A stretch of 58,328 bases of DNA, taken from positions 1 to 58,328 of the forward strand of contig FMTX01000024.1 of NCBI GenBank assembly GCA_900100895.1, written 5' to 3'. The notes below the pieces were generated by a model. The model was not told the DNA's origin, did no database searches, and saw nothing but the letters and a program-made list of their open reading frames with translations. This DNA is from Lachnospiraceae bacterium YSD2013. GTDB lineage: Bacteria > Bacillota > Clostridia > Lachnospirales > Lachnospiraceae. A program made the translations under genes and the position numbers. Shown here piece by piece: positions 42,616-52,200 of this stretch. Every line of letters starts with the position of its first letter. Within the stretch, counting starts at the first letter, position 1.

Positions 42616-43746
42616 ATGCGCATTCCCTATGATGATAATCTGAAAGTAGAATATTTGAACAGCGTTTTTAATCGTGATCGTATTTCTACTTGTTATAAGT
42701 ATTTCTGGCTATTGGCTATTCTTAGCAAGATTACTCCGCAAAAGACTACTTTTACATATGACGAATTGATCACTGAAATGGTGGCAGATGCTTGGTATAT
42801 GGTATCTGAGTATCACCTAAGATTAGGACCAAACAAAACGACAGATAATCTCGAAGAGGCTGTAAAGTATCTTTACACAGAACTCAATAAGGGAAGCAAA
42901 TCGTCTACAGAAAAAAGAGAGAAGCTAATAGAGTATCTCACGGAATTAAAAGATCCAAAATACTTAGAATATAAGAAAAAGCTCATTAATAATGTTCCGT
43001 ACTGCTTACAGTCTCCATTCTATAGATTCACAGGAAAATCAATTAAACTATCGAGTGCCGCTATAGGAAAAATAAACGAGCAATCACAGTTAATATATTA
43101 CTTTAGTGCATTCAAAAATCTTCAAACGCAAATAACGATTAGCGATGAATGGGTGGGATACCTGTGCAAAAATAGGTACATATTGCAAGACTGGACTCGA
43201 TATAATTTAATCGGCTACTTGCAAGACAGAAACCCTAGTGTTCCGGGAATTGCTGATAAAATATTGCCGCCTGAAAAAAGAAATCTTGAGCGTGCTAAAG
43301 CTTATTGGCATACAGTTATTATGGCAGATAAATCTCTTGAGGATATTTATGGTCATAATACTTTGAGTGAGATTAAGATATCAATCGATCATTTTGTGCC
43401 TTGGCAGTATGTTGCGCATGATGAACTCTGGAATTTGCATCCAACAACAAAGAACATTAACAGCAGCAAGAGCAATAGCCTGCCTGATTGGGATACGTAT
43501 TTTGGCGCTCTTTGTGATATAGAATATAAGGCCAATGAATTACGATATACAAACAATAAAGTCGCTGATGCTTTTAATAAATGCGCTGAATACCATGTAA
43601 ACAATAGCGAGATTCGCAGGGCGTTGTATTCTGACAGATTAGCGCGAGCTGAGTTTTATTCTCGATTAGATAAAGTGCTGAGACCTGTATATGAGTCAGC
43701 TGTAAATTGCGGATTTAGAGAGTGGGTTTATACAAATGGAAAATAA
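42616..43746 (+). CDS. HNH-type endonuclease
   Basis: A 376-aa protein with N-terminal helical region (YEYLN-type start MRIPYDDNLKVEYLNSVF) and a C-terminal HNH domain: SIDHFVPWQYVAHDELWNLHP followed by NINSSKSNSLP. The pattern D-H-F-(V)-P-W ... WNL-P ... N-x(2)-K-x-N-x-LP is that of the HNH_4-like nucleases. The start was placed at ATG 42616 with CGGAGAAA 8 nt upstream; ATG 42568 has no site. It overlaps the methyltransferase gene by 11 bp. The island setting suggests DNA-targeting defence. Confidence 0.85.
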   Translation: MRIPYDDNLKVEYLNSVFNRDRISTCYKYFWLLAILSKITPQKTTFTYDELITEMVADAWYMVSEYHLRLGPNKTTDNLEEAVKYLYTELNKGSKSSTEKREKLIEYLTELKDPKYLEYKKKLINNVPYCLQSPFYRFTGKSIKLSSAAIGKINEQSQLIYYFSAFKNLQTQITISDEWVGYLCKNRYILQDWTRYNLIGYLQDRNPSVPGIADKILPPEKRNLERAKAYWHTVIMADKSLEDIYGHNTLSEIKISIDHFVPWQYVAHDELWNLHPTTKNINSSKSNSLPDWDTYFGALCDIEYKANELRYTNNKVADAFNKCAEYHVNNSEIRRALYSDRLARAEFYSRLDKVLRPVYESAVNCGFREWVYTNGK

Positions 43747-44323
43747 AAACATAGAGTACTACAACGAAAATGCCCAATCTTTTTATGAGAGCACAGTCAA
43801 TGCCGACATGTCCTTTTGGCGTGACAAGTTTGAAGCATACGTTACCGAAGGTGGTCGTATCCTTGATGCAGGTTGCGGTAGTGGTCGAGATAGCAGAGCC
43901 TTCAAGCACCATGGATATTCAGTAGTAGCTTTTGATGCATCACGAGAAATGTGCAGAATGGCTTCAGAACTTCTCGGCCAAGAAGTGTGGCAGATGCGTT
44001 TTGATGAGATAGCTTTTGATGAAGAATTCGACGGCATATGGGCATGCGCATCATTGCTTCATGTACAAATGGAAGAGTTGCCTGAGACAATTAGTAAATT
44101 GAGGAAGGCACTTAAGAAAAAGGGCGTCATGTATGCTTCTTTTAAGTATGGCGATGGCACTGCACAGAGAGGCGAGCGTATATTCAGCAACTTCACAGAG
44201 GCTTCAGCACAAAAACTTATGGAGAGTGCAGGATTTAAAGTTATAGAATGCGGTATTACATTGGATATTCGCCCTGGTAGAGGCGAAGAAAAATGGGTTA
44301 ATGTAATTGTTGGGAAGGAATAA
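43736..44323 (+). CDS. Class I SAM-dependent methyltransferase
   Basis: A 195-aa methyltransferase. Motif I is RILDAGCGSGRDSRAF with acidic FDAS after it, followed by a WACASLLHV region and a C-terminal FTEASAQKLMESAGF. It is of the small-molecule (UbiE/Methyltransf_11) type; the D/N-P-P-Y/F motif of DNA methylases is missing. The start overlaps the HNH gene by 11 bp, and the DUF2075 gene follows 8 nt later. It is often seen in such DUF2075/MazG islands, but its substrate is unknown. Confidence 0.88.
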   Translation: MENKNIEYYNENAQSFYESTVNADMSFWRDKFEAYVTEGGRILDAGCGSGRDSRAFKHHGYSVVAFDASREMCRMASELLGQEVWQMRFDEIAFDEEFDGIWACASLLHVQMEELPETISKLRKALKKKGVMYASFKYGDGTAQRGERIFSNFTEASAQKLMESAGFKVIECGITLDIRPGRGEEKWVNVIVGKE

Positions 44324-44331
44324 AAACCGAA

Positions 44332-46224
44332 ATGATTGTTTATGATGGTTTAAAGACGGATTTTTTGCAGAGTGTTGAAGATGACAGTATAGCAATGCAA
44401 ATTGAAGCTAATATACTGGCAAAGATGGGCAGACACACTTCGAAATCGGAGTTTCGCTCATGGGAAAACTCATTAAGTTACATGTATAGAGTACTTAACG
44501 ATGATGAGATTCCGTCAGATGCCGGAATTGCTATAGAGTACAACATACCACAAACATCTAAACGCGTTGACTTTATGATAAGCGGATATGACGATAAAGA
44601 CGCTGCCAATATGGTAATAGTGGAATTGAAGCAATGGGAGGAGTTGGACTCGGTAAGTGCTGTCTCAAGCGTAGACGCACTTGTAGATACTTTTACGGGT
44701 GGGGCTATTAGACGCGTTGTGCACCCGTCCTATCAGGTGTGGTCATACGCTCAGTTGATTAAGGACTATAATTCTACGGTACAGGATAATGATATAGAAG
44801 TTCATCCCTGCGCTTGTCTTCACAATTATATGAGACATGAAAATGATCCGCTTGATTCTGAGCAATATCGTGACTACCTAGATGAAGCTCCTGCATTTAC
44901 CAAAGGCGAGCTGCGAAAGTTAAGGGATTTCATTAAAAAGTCTGTTAAAAGAGGGGACAATAAAGAGGTTCTCTATTTAGTTGACAAGGGCAAAATTAAA
45001 CCTTCAAAGAGCCTTCAGAATTCCATTGCCTCAATGCTTGAAGGAAATCGAGAGTTTATTATGATAGATGACCAGAAGGTCGTCTATGAAGAGATTCTTA
45101 GACTATCGCAAAAGTGCATGGATGATTACAAGAAGCGTACAATAATAGTTCAAGGTGGCCCAGGAACAGGCAAAACTGTTGTGGCTATAAATTTGCTTGC
45201 TGAATTGACACAGCGTGACCAAATGGTTCAGTATGTCTCAAAAAATGTTGCCCCCAGACAAGTATATCTTAAAAAACTCAAGGGTCATTTTAAGATGAGT
45301 AGTGTAGATAATATGTTTAAAAGTTCGGGGCAATATACAAATTGCGGCAAAAACGTAGCCCATACATTGCTGGCAGATGAGGCGCATAGACTTAACGAAA
45401 AGTCTGGTTATTATAAGAATGAAGGAGAGAACCAGATAAAAGAAATAATAAATGCGGCGTACTGTTCGGTGTTCTTTATTGATGAAAGCCAGCGAGTAAC
45501 ATTGGATGATATAGGTTCAGTAGCGGAAATTGAAAGATGGGCTAAAGAATTAGGCTCGGAAATATCATACATGGAATTAAAATCTCAGTTTCGGTGTAAC
45601 GGATCAGACGGCTATCTTGCTTGGATAGATAACGTACTTGGAATTAGAGAAACGGCAAATTATGACTTAGAAGGGGTAGATTATGATATTAGAGTGCTTG
45701 ATTCCCCTAACGAGGTCAGACAGATAGTAACTGAGAAAAACAGAGTCAATAATGCATCACGAATGCTTGCCGGTTATTGTTGGAAGTGGATTACAGAGGG
45801 CAAAAACAATACCGATTGCCACGATATCAAAATTGGTGATTTTGAAATGAGTTGGAATCTGGATAGTGGTGAGCCGTTTGCAGTTAGTGATACTTCTATT
45901 AATGAGGTTGGGTGCATTCATACATCGCAGGGTTTAGAGTTCGATTATGTTGGGGTAATTATTGGCGATGATATGCGATTCGAAGATGGAAAGGTAATAA
46001 CAGATTATACGAAAAGAGCCAGTTCTGATAAATCGCTTAATGGTATAAAGAAACTTGCTAAAGCAAATCCCCAAGAAGCGGAACGTAGGTCAGAGGAGAT
46101 AATCAAAAACACATATAGGACGCTTATGACTCGCGGAATGAAGGGGTGTTATGTGTACTGTACGGATAAGAAATTGGCACAATATTTACGGGAGGAAGTA
46201 ACCCATGCAAAAAGAAACGATTGA
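44332..46224 (+). CDS. DUF2075 helicase with PD-(D/E)XK-like N-terminus
   Basis: A 630-aa protein of the DUF2075 helicase group (schlafen-like SF1 helicases). The N-terminal 110 residues carry the PD-(D/E)XK pattern: E69 in IEYNIP, D80 in RVDFMI and E98-L-K100 in VIVELKQW. The helicase part has Walker A GGPGTGKT (275-282), a Walker B-like LLADEAHRLN, a second acidic motif FFIDESQRVT, a QFRCNGSDGY motif and the C-terminal TSQGLEFDYVGVIIGDD and LMTRGMKG segments. It overlaps the MazG-like gene by 20 bp. This pair is recurrent in bacterial defence islands. Confidence 0.9.
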   Translation: MIVYDGLKTDFLQSVEDDSIAMQIEANILAKMGRHTSKSEFRSWENSLSYMYRVLNDDEIPSDAGIAIEYNIPQTSKRVDFMISGYDDKDAANMVIVELKQWEELDSVSAVSSVDALVDTFTGGAIRRVVHPSYQVWSYAQLIKDYNSTVQDNDIEVHPCACLHNYMRHENDPLDSEQYRDYLDEAPAFTKGELRKLRDFIKKSVKRGDNKEVLYLVDKGKIKPSKSLQNSIASMLEGNREFIMIDDQKVVYEEILRLSQKCMDDYKKRTIIVQGGPGTGKTVVAINLLAELTQRDQMVQYVSKNVAPRQVYLKKLKGHFKMSSVDNMFKSSGQYTNCGKNVAHTLLADEAHRLNEKSGYYKNEGENQIKEIINAAYCSVFFIDESQRVTLDDIGSVAEIERWAKELGSEISYMELKSQFRCNGSDGYLAWIDNVLGIRETANYDLEGVDYDIRVLDSPNEVRQIVTEKNRVNNASRMLAGYCWKWITEGKNNTDCHDIKIGDFEMSWNLDSGEPFAVSDTSINEVGCIHTSQGLEFDYVGVIIGDDMRFEDGKVITDYTKRASSDKSLNGIKKLAKANPQEAERRSEEIIKNTYRTLMTRGMKGCYVYCTDKKLAQYLREEVTHAKRND

Positions 46225-46525
46225 ACGAATAAGAAGATTTACTGAGGATCGCGACTGGGACCAGTTCCACGCTCCGGAGAATCTCGCAAAATCAATTGTT
46301 ATTGAGGCAGCAGAACTGCTGGAATGCTTCCAGTGGGACAATGAAAAATACGATATAGCGCATGTCAAAGAGGAGCTGGCAGATGTTATGGTATATTGCC
46401 AGAATCTCTTAGATAAATTGGGACTTGATGCTGATGAAATTGTAAATGCTAAAATGGACCAGAATGAAGCTAAGTACCCTGTGGCGAAGGCTAAGGGCAA
46501 AGCTGACAAGTACGATAAACTGTGA
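46205..46525 (+). CDS. MazG-like nucleotide pyrophosphohydrolase
   Basis: A 106-aa enzyme that hydrolyses NTPs or dNTPs to monophosphates. Catalytic blocks are ExxE in VIEAAELLECFQW and ExxD in KEELADVMVYC, with a KMDQNEAKYP C-terminus typical of the single-domain MazG/NTP-PPase group. It overlaps the DUF2075 gene by 20 bp, so its function is probably joined to it, for example nucleotide depletion or clean-up of modified nucleotides. Confidence 0.92.
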   Translation: MQKETIERIRRFTEDRDWDQFHAPENLAKSIVIEAAELLECFQWDNEKYDIAHVKEELADVMVYCQNLLDKLGLDADEIVNAKMDQNEAKYPVAKAKGKADKYDKL

Positions 46526-46557
46526 TGATATATTCCAATTCGGGTTGGGAAGATTAA

Positions 46558-47316
46558 ATGAGAAAGCGTATATATGAAATAATCGAAGTGGCTGCTGATA
46601 ATGACATAGCAAGTAAGATTTATGATGTTACTATGCTGATTGTTATCTTTTTGAGCCTTGTACCTATAGCGGCAAAGAGAAGTGATGGAGCAATGGCCAT
46701 CGTTGATGTTGCGGCAACTGTAGTGTTCATAATAGATTATATTCTTAGATTAACTACGGCTGACTACAAACTCCAAAAAGGACGTTTGTCCTTTGTATTA
46801 TACCCTATAACACTAATGGCTATCATTGATTTGTTGGCTATATTACCTACGCTTATCCCGGTTAGCGGGACATTAAGAGTTCTGAAAGTGTTTAGATTAC
46901 TAAGAACACTGCGAGTATTTAGAGTTTTCAAAGTTATTCGCTATTCCAAGAGCATCGCTATTATCTTTGATGTTTTCAAAAAGCAGAGGGATTCTCTTCT
47001 TGTGGTATGCGGATTGGCAGTGGGCTATATTTTAGTTTCTGCACTTATAGTTATAAGCGTGGAACCGGATACGTTTCCAACTTTTTTTGACGCTATATAT
47101 TGGGCAACGGTTTCACTTACCACGGTTGGCTACGGCGATATTTATGCTGTATCAGGCGCAGGAAAAGTAATAACGATGATTTCATCAATATTCGGAATTG
47201 CTATTGTTGCACTACCGGCTGGCATTATTACAGCGGGATATATGGATGAATTGAATGCTCGGAAAAGGGATAAGGCCAATAACGGAGACAGTATGTCTGA
47301 CAAAGTATCTCATTGA
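46558..47316 (+). CDS. Voltage-gated K+ channel (KvAP/Kch-like)
   Basis: A 252-aa six-helix ion channel. The voltage sensor S4 is visible as a repeat of arginines every third residue (RVLKVFRLLRTLRVFRVFKVIR, residues about 103-124). The pore helix and selectivity filter TTVGYGD (near 195) are intact, followed by S6 with the AGIITAGY hinge. No cytoplasmic regulatory domain is present. It lies 32 nt after the MazG-like gene and within the defence-type cluster, which is unusual for a K+ channel. Confidence 0.93.
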   Translation: MRKRIYEIIEVAADNDIASKIYDVTMLIVIFLSLVPIAAKRSDGAMAIVDVAATVVFIIDYILRLTTADYKLQKGRLSFVLYPITLMAIIDLLAILPTLIPVSGTLRVLKVFRLLRTLRVFRVFKVIRYSKSIAIIFDVFKKQRDSLLVVCGLAVGYILVSALIVISVEPDTFPTFFDAIYWATVSLTTVGYGDIYAVSGAGKVITMISSIFGIAIVALPAGIITAGYMDELNARKRDKANNGDSMSDKVSH

Positions 47317-47372
47317 TTATGAGATTTTGAATATTTACTTTGTTTATCAAAACTTAATGGAGGCTTATTTTT

Positions 47373-48926
47373 GTGATTAAAAATGTAATTAAATGGGCTT
47401 TTGCGGCTTCTTTTGCACTGATGTCTTTGGTGTGCATATTAATGGGGACGAAAGTATCCGCCTTATTGTGGCTTATTATTGCTTTTGGTGTTAGTCCTCT
47501 TTTTTCAGAATTGATGTCGCGATTGAACATACATATCAGGTTGAAGACATATGCTATAGGCCTTATAAGTTGTATATTGGTGGCAACTTTTGCTATTGGT
47601 ATAGAGTACTCTGAAAGTGAAGATGAAACTATTCCGAAGAGCGTTGAAACGGTTTCTGTAGAAGAAAGAGTAATAGACTCAGATGTTCCGGCGGTCGAGG
47701 AAGTTGCTGATGAAGTTGAGAAAGATGAAATTCTTCTGGAAGAGGAATCGCTTGAACTTAATGTGCACTTTATCGATGTCGGCCAGGGTGATTGTACACT
47801 GCTCGAGTCAAAGGGTAAGTACATGCTTATAGATGCCGGTCCTGATAATGTTGGTACGAAGATTCAAAAATATCTTTCTGATGTTGGCGTGACTAAGTTA
47901 GATTACTTTATCCTTACGCACCCAGATTCTGACCATATAGGAAGCGCAGATGTAGTGGCTACAAAGTTTGATATAGACACTATATATATGAGCTCATTTA
48001 TCAAAGATAACAAGTATTATCACGACATGCTTGATGCTTTTGCATATAAGAATCTGAAGTGGAGTATTCCTGAAGAAGACACAGCCTTTGAGCTTGGAGA
48101 TGCTACTGTTACTATACTTCATACTAAAGAATATGATGATCCCAACAACTCGTCATTATGCGTTAAAGTTACATGTGGAGACACTGCTTTTTTGTTCGCA
48201 GGAGATGCTGAGGCGACTGCTGAAAAGGACATGATAGCGCAGAATAAGGATTTATCAGCGACGGTTTATCATGTATCACATCACGGAAGTTACACATCAT
48301 CGACAAAAGAGTTTCTTGATTTAATAAATCCTAAGTATGCAGTTGTAAGCTGTGCCAAAGATAATGAGTATGGACATCCACATCAGGAGACGTTAGATAC
48401 GCTCAGAGAGAAAAATGTTGCTTTATTCAGAACGGATTTACAAGGTGGCATAACTGCATTTTCGGATGGCAAAGAAATTCAATGGAGCACTATACCAGAA
48501 AAGGAATATAAAGGCGGAGATTCGGCACTTGAGAAAAAAGCCAAGTCACAAGAATTTTATACTCTCGACAATGAAACACAGGGTGATAGTACAAACGTTA
48601 CGAAAAGTGTACCCAGCGATAACACTGATAATACCAAAGCGTCTGAAAGTACAGGTAAACAGGAGAGTAAGTCATCGAATGGAGGCTCATCGAACTCCAA
48701 TGGAGGAAATGGTGGAAGTAACCTGAAAGGATTTCAAAATGATCCGGTTCCTTCTGAAGCAGTATACATTGGCAATAAGAATAATATGAAGTTACATTGT
48801 GCTGATTGCAAAGGAAACCTGCCTAAAGAAAAAAACAGAGTTTATTTCAACTCGTTAGAGGAGGCAGAAGCAGCGGGATATACAAAGGAAAAGCAATGTC
48901 ATAATTGTTATCCATACGGTAAATAA
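47373..48926 (+). CDS. ComEC/Rec2-like metallo-beta-lactamase protein with Ada-type tail
   Basis: A 517-aa protein. The N-terminus has two hydrophobic segments and an acidic linker (70-120). A metallo-beta-lactamase hydrolase follows (about 130-380): VHFIDVGQGDCTLLES, then THPDSDHIGSAD, AGDAEATAE and VSHHGSYTSST, which are the metal ligands of the ComEC/Rec2-like branch. A Ser/Asn-rich linker leads to a C-terminal Ada-type metal-binding module ending CHNCYPYGK. The start is GTG 47373 after GGAGG. The enzyme is probably extracellular, acting on nucleic acid or a small phosphodiester. A terminator follows. Confidence 0.85.
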   Translation: MIKNVIKWAFAASFALMSLVCILMGTKVSALLWLIIAFGVSPLFSELMSRLNIHIRLKTYAIGLISCILVATFAIGIEYSESEDETIPKSVETVSVEERVIDSDVPAVEEVADEVEKDEILLEEESLELNVHFIDVGQGDCTLLESKGKYMLIDAGPDNVGTKIQKYLSDVGVTKLDYFILTHPDSDHIGSADVVATKFDIDTIYMSSFIKDNKYYHDMLDAFAYKNLKWSIPEEDTAFELGDATVTILHTKEYDDPNNSSLCVKVTCGDTAFLFAGDAEATAEKDMIAQNKDLSATVYHVSHHGSYTSSTKEFLDLINPKYAVVSCAKDNEYGHPHQETLDTLREKNVALFRTDLQGGITAFSDGKEIQWSTIPEKEYKGGDSALEKKAKSQEFYTLDNETQGDSTNVTKSVPSDNTDNTKASESTGKQESKSSNGGSSNSNGGNGGSNLKGFQNDPVPSEAVYIGNKNNMKLHCADCKGNLPKEKNRVYFNSLEEAEAAGYTKEKQCHNCYPYGK

Positions 48927-48942
48927 TAAAAGATATTATGTG

Positions 48943-48990
48943 GCAAGCTGAAAGTACTCGTTGAGGAGAACTTTTAGCTTGCTTTTTTTG
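48943..48990 (+). terminator. Rho-independent terminator
   Basis: GCAAGCTGAAAGT (48943-48955) pairs with ACTTTTAGCTTGC (48970-48982, one G-U), followed by TTTTTTTG. It closes the HNH-to-MBL gene run. Confidence 0.85.
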
Positions 48991-49280
48991 TTGTGTAAAG
49001 TATCAAAATATATTGAGAAAAATGGTTACTTGCGATAAAATGAAAGTGAAATGTTTCATTTTTGCGAATAATTCAGAATATAGCAAAAAAACAATAAATA
49101 TTGGGTACGACATAACATTATAAGAATGATTTTGGAATAGTTTAAATCGATTAATAGTCAGATTCTCTGTGTATCAACTATTATAGTTATCCGCTTGAAT
49201 GAACGTTTATGAGTATATTTAATTATTGAATCGGATGTTGTCACAATCAAAAATTACCTACCAATAAAGGAGATGGGAAA
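48991..49280. other. AT-rich promoter region of the STAND gene
   Basis: 290 nt, very AT-rich, without coding capacity. AAAGGAG stands 8 nt before the ATG at 49281. No long inverted repeat or recognised regulatory motif was seen. Confidence 0.45.
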
Positions 49281-52200
49281 ATGGGATTAGTTCAAATTAA
49301 TTTCTCGGGTTTATTAGCAAGTGCAAATCAGGTGAATTATCGGGAAAATTCAGTCTTGGTTGATTCGTTTAATGCTAGTATTAGATTGTTTAAGCGGTTT
49401 CAGGAGTTGAAATTGGCGGGAGACAATGAATTAGCGCGAATGAAGGCGATTGAAGCTGGCACATCATTATACCAATGTTGTGAGTGGACTTTCAAAAACT
49501 ATTTATTTAGAAGGTATATAGAACTGGTGGCTGACGGGAATATGACTATGACCGAGCGAGTTGAGAAAACGAACGCACTCGATTCCAAACGTACAAGGCT
49601 AAGCGATCTTATAGCTTCATTTAAAACTTACGCGTCTCCGTCATATTTATCATTTGAAATTGATACAGATATTTTGTTGAATAATTCTCAAAATGTAAAT
49701 AACGACCCTAAGCATAGTGCTCGAATCCCAGATCCTAACAAAATGCGTGAGAGTATTGGCGAGTTGCGCAAAATAATAAGAAACTACATCGATTCAAATG
49801 CTCAGCTCGATTTAATTGAGGACTCAATTTATGGGGATGGAAATGGGTGGTATCAAATTCTTGACGATACATGTGATTTTTCTGAATCATACGCATATGT
49901 TTTGGTTACAAAACGAATGCCATCAGTAGACTTACAGGGGCTATTTTCAAAAAAATGGGATTTGATTATAGATTTTGACCCGGCTTCCGATGTTGATGGA
50001 CTGGCAAAAGAGTATGAGTCTATTACAAAAATTACGCCTTGGAAACATCTATTGAATCAAGTAGAAGCAAAAAAGAAATTCACGTTTTCTGGAAAAACAC
50101 AATGGGTAATGGCTAATGGTGTAGCTGATGTCCCTGAATCTATTGGCCCAACTAATAAATGGATATCACTATATGGTAGACATCTAAGTACGATGTTGGA
50201 AGAGTTTCATAAAGTATATGCTAAGCCTGTTAAGATTTTTATTTATCCGGTTGACTACGAAAAAAATTTGGAGAGAGTAGTGCAGGCTTTTAATGATATT
50301 TATAATGACGGAGCCGATGCAGATTTCTATGTGCTTTCTTCAAAAACAGAATATTCCAAAATTGATTCTGATAACTTTAATGTGGTTGGACTTTCGATTG
50401 AACAGTTTTGTAAGAATCTTAATATTTTGAATAGTGATAAGATTATTGCAGATAAACCATACGGCAGAAAATTTCCCTCTACGAAAGCGGATGATGCAAT
50501 CATAGAGGATGGCTTTTTTGTAGAGTTACAGGACTCTTTTGAAGTGCTGTACGCGGGGATAGAGGCCGAAGAAGAGGAGGATGCGGTCGCAACATCGCGA
50601 CGAAATTTTTATTGTGGTAATAACGATATTAGTTGGTATGGAATAAAAGAAAGATTCGATGTTATAAGAAATGAAACAGAAATAGTAAAGGGAAAAATAG
50701 TTAACGATTTAAGTGAAAGAAAAGGCAGATTACTGACTAAAGTTTGCTATGAGCCAGGTATGGGTGGTACGACGATGCTCAGGAGACTGGCAAAGGAATT
50801 GTCAAATAGATATCCTACGCTCATATTAAAGAAAATAAACGATCATACAACTCGAAATGTGCAGAAAATCTATGACTTGACCGGTATGCCGATACTAATC
50901 TTTGCGGACAGCAACAAAATAGAGTTTGAAGATGCCAAAAAGCTACATTTTGACTTAAAAACCATGGGGTTCGGTTTTGTGATTTGCTTTTTTGAAAGAA
51001 AGAGCCGCGGAAAGGAGACCAGTTCTGACGGAGCGGTGTATACAGTAGTGGGTCAACTGAGTGATGGTGAGGCCCGTGAAATGGCTCTTAAATTGCAAGA
51101 TTATGCTATATCGGAGGCTGCAAAAAGCAAGATTGATGCAATAGTTAAAAATCCGAATTCAAGTGAACGTTCTCCGTTTATTATGTCCATGTATGCTTTC
51201 GACTCAGAATTTAAAGGCGTGAAACCATATATAAGTCGATTTTTAAGGGAGATGAATCCTCAAGCTAAAAAAATAGTATTTGCTCTTTCGCTTGCAGATT
51301 ACGGAAATGTTTCTTTAGACGTTCAATATTTCTCTGATTTGTACGGGAAAGATAGCAACAATTTCCTGATTAATCAGATGCCGGAAATTCGCGACCTTGT
51401 CAAAATTGAAAAAGACAATGGGAAATATTTGATAAAGATAAAATACCATTTGTTTGGAGAGGAAATACTTAAGCAGTTATCGTTAGGCGAAACTGCAACA
51501 GAGATTTCATTTACTGCTCTGGTGGATAATATTCTTGCATTTATAGAAGATTCGAAATCCTATATTGTTAATCAGTCGGTATTGAATGCCCTTAGAAGCC
51601 TATTTATTACGCGAGTGGCCGATACGGACTCTGAAAAGCCTGCATTTTCGCCATTAATTCAGAGATTGAAGGAGGAAACTAGTGTAGTAAATCAGACGAA
51701 ATATGATGATTCTAATGATGCAATAATTCGAATATTTAATAAGTTGGTAGAAACTTATCCTGAAGAGCCTCATTTTACTGCACATTTAGCTAGGTATTAT
51801 TTCTATATAGACAGAAACTATGATAAAGGTTTTTCCAATATAGATGCTGCTATTGAGATGTCAGAGTCATTAACTGGGTACGTAGATCCATTCCTCTACC
51901 ATATGAAAGGAATGGGGTACTCTTCTAGGATAACAAATGAATATATTAAAGAAATCTATACAAATGAAAGGGAGGGAAGGCCAGAAGAAAATCAGGCCAT
52001 AATTGAATTAATAGAGGAAGATGCTGAGAAGGCGTTTGCTTTATTTAAGCTTGTCAGAGAGGGAAATACTGGAGTCGCTGGTCATGTATCGGAAATCAAT
52101 TTGTGTATTCAAGTTGCAACCATGGCTAGAAATATGCTCGAAGAGTCAGAGGAATCTTTTTGTCAGTATTTGTCAACGGAAAATGGTGTATGGGCAATGA

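Noticed and set aside
42616-44323. HNH nuclease + methyltransferase as a restriction-modification system
   Set aside because: The methyltransferase has only the small-molecule class I motifs and lacks the D/N-P-P-Y/F catalytic motif of DNA methylases and a target-recognition region.
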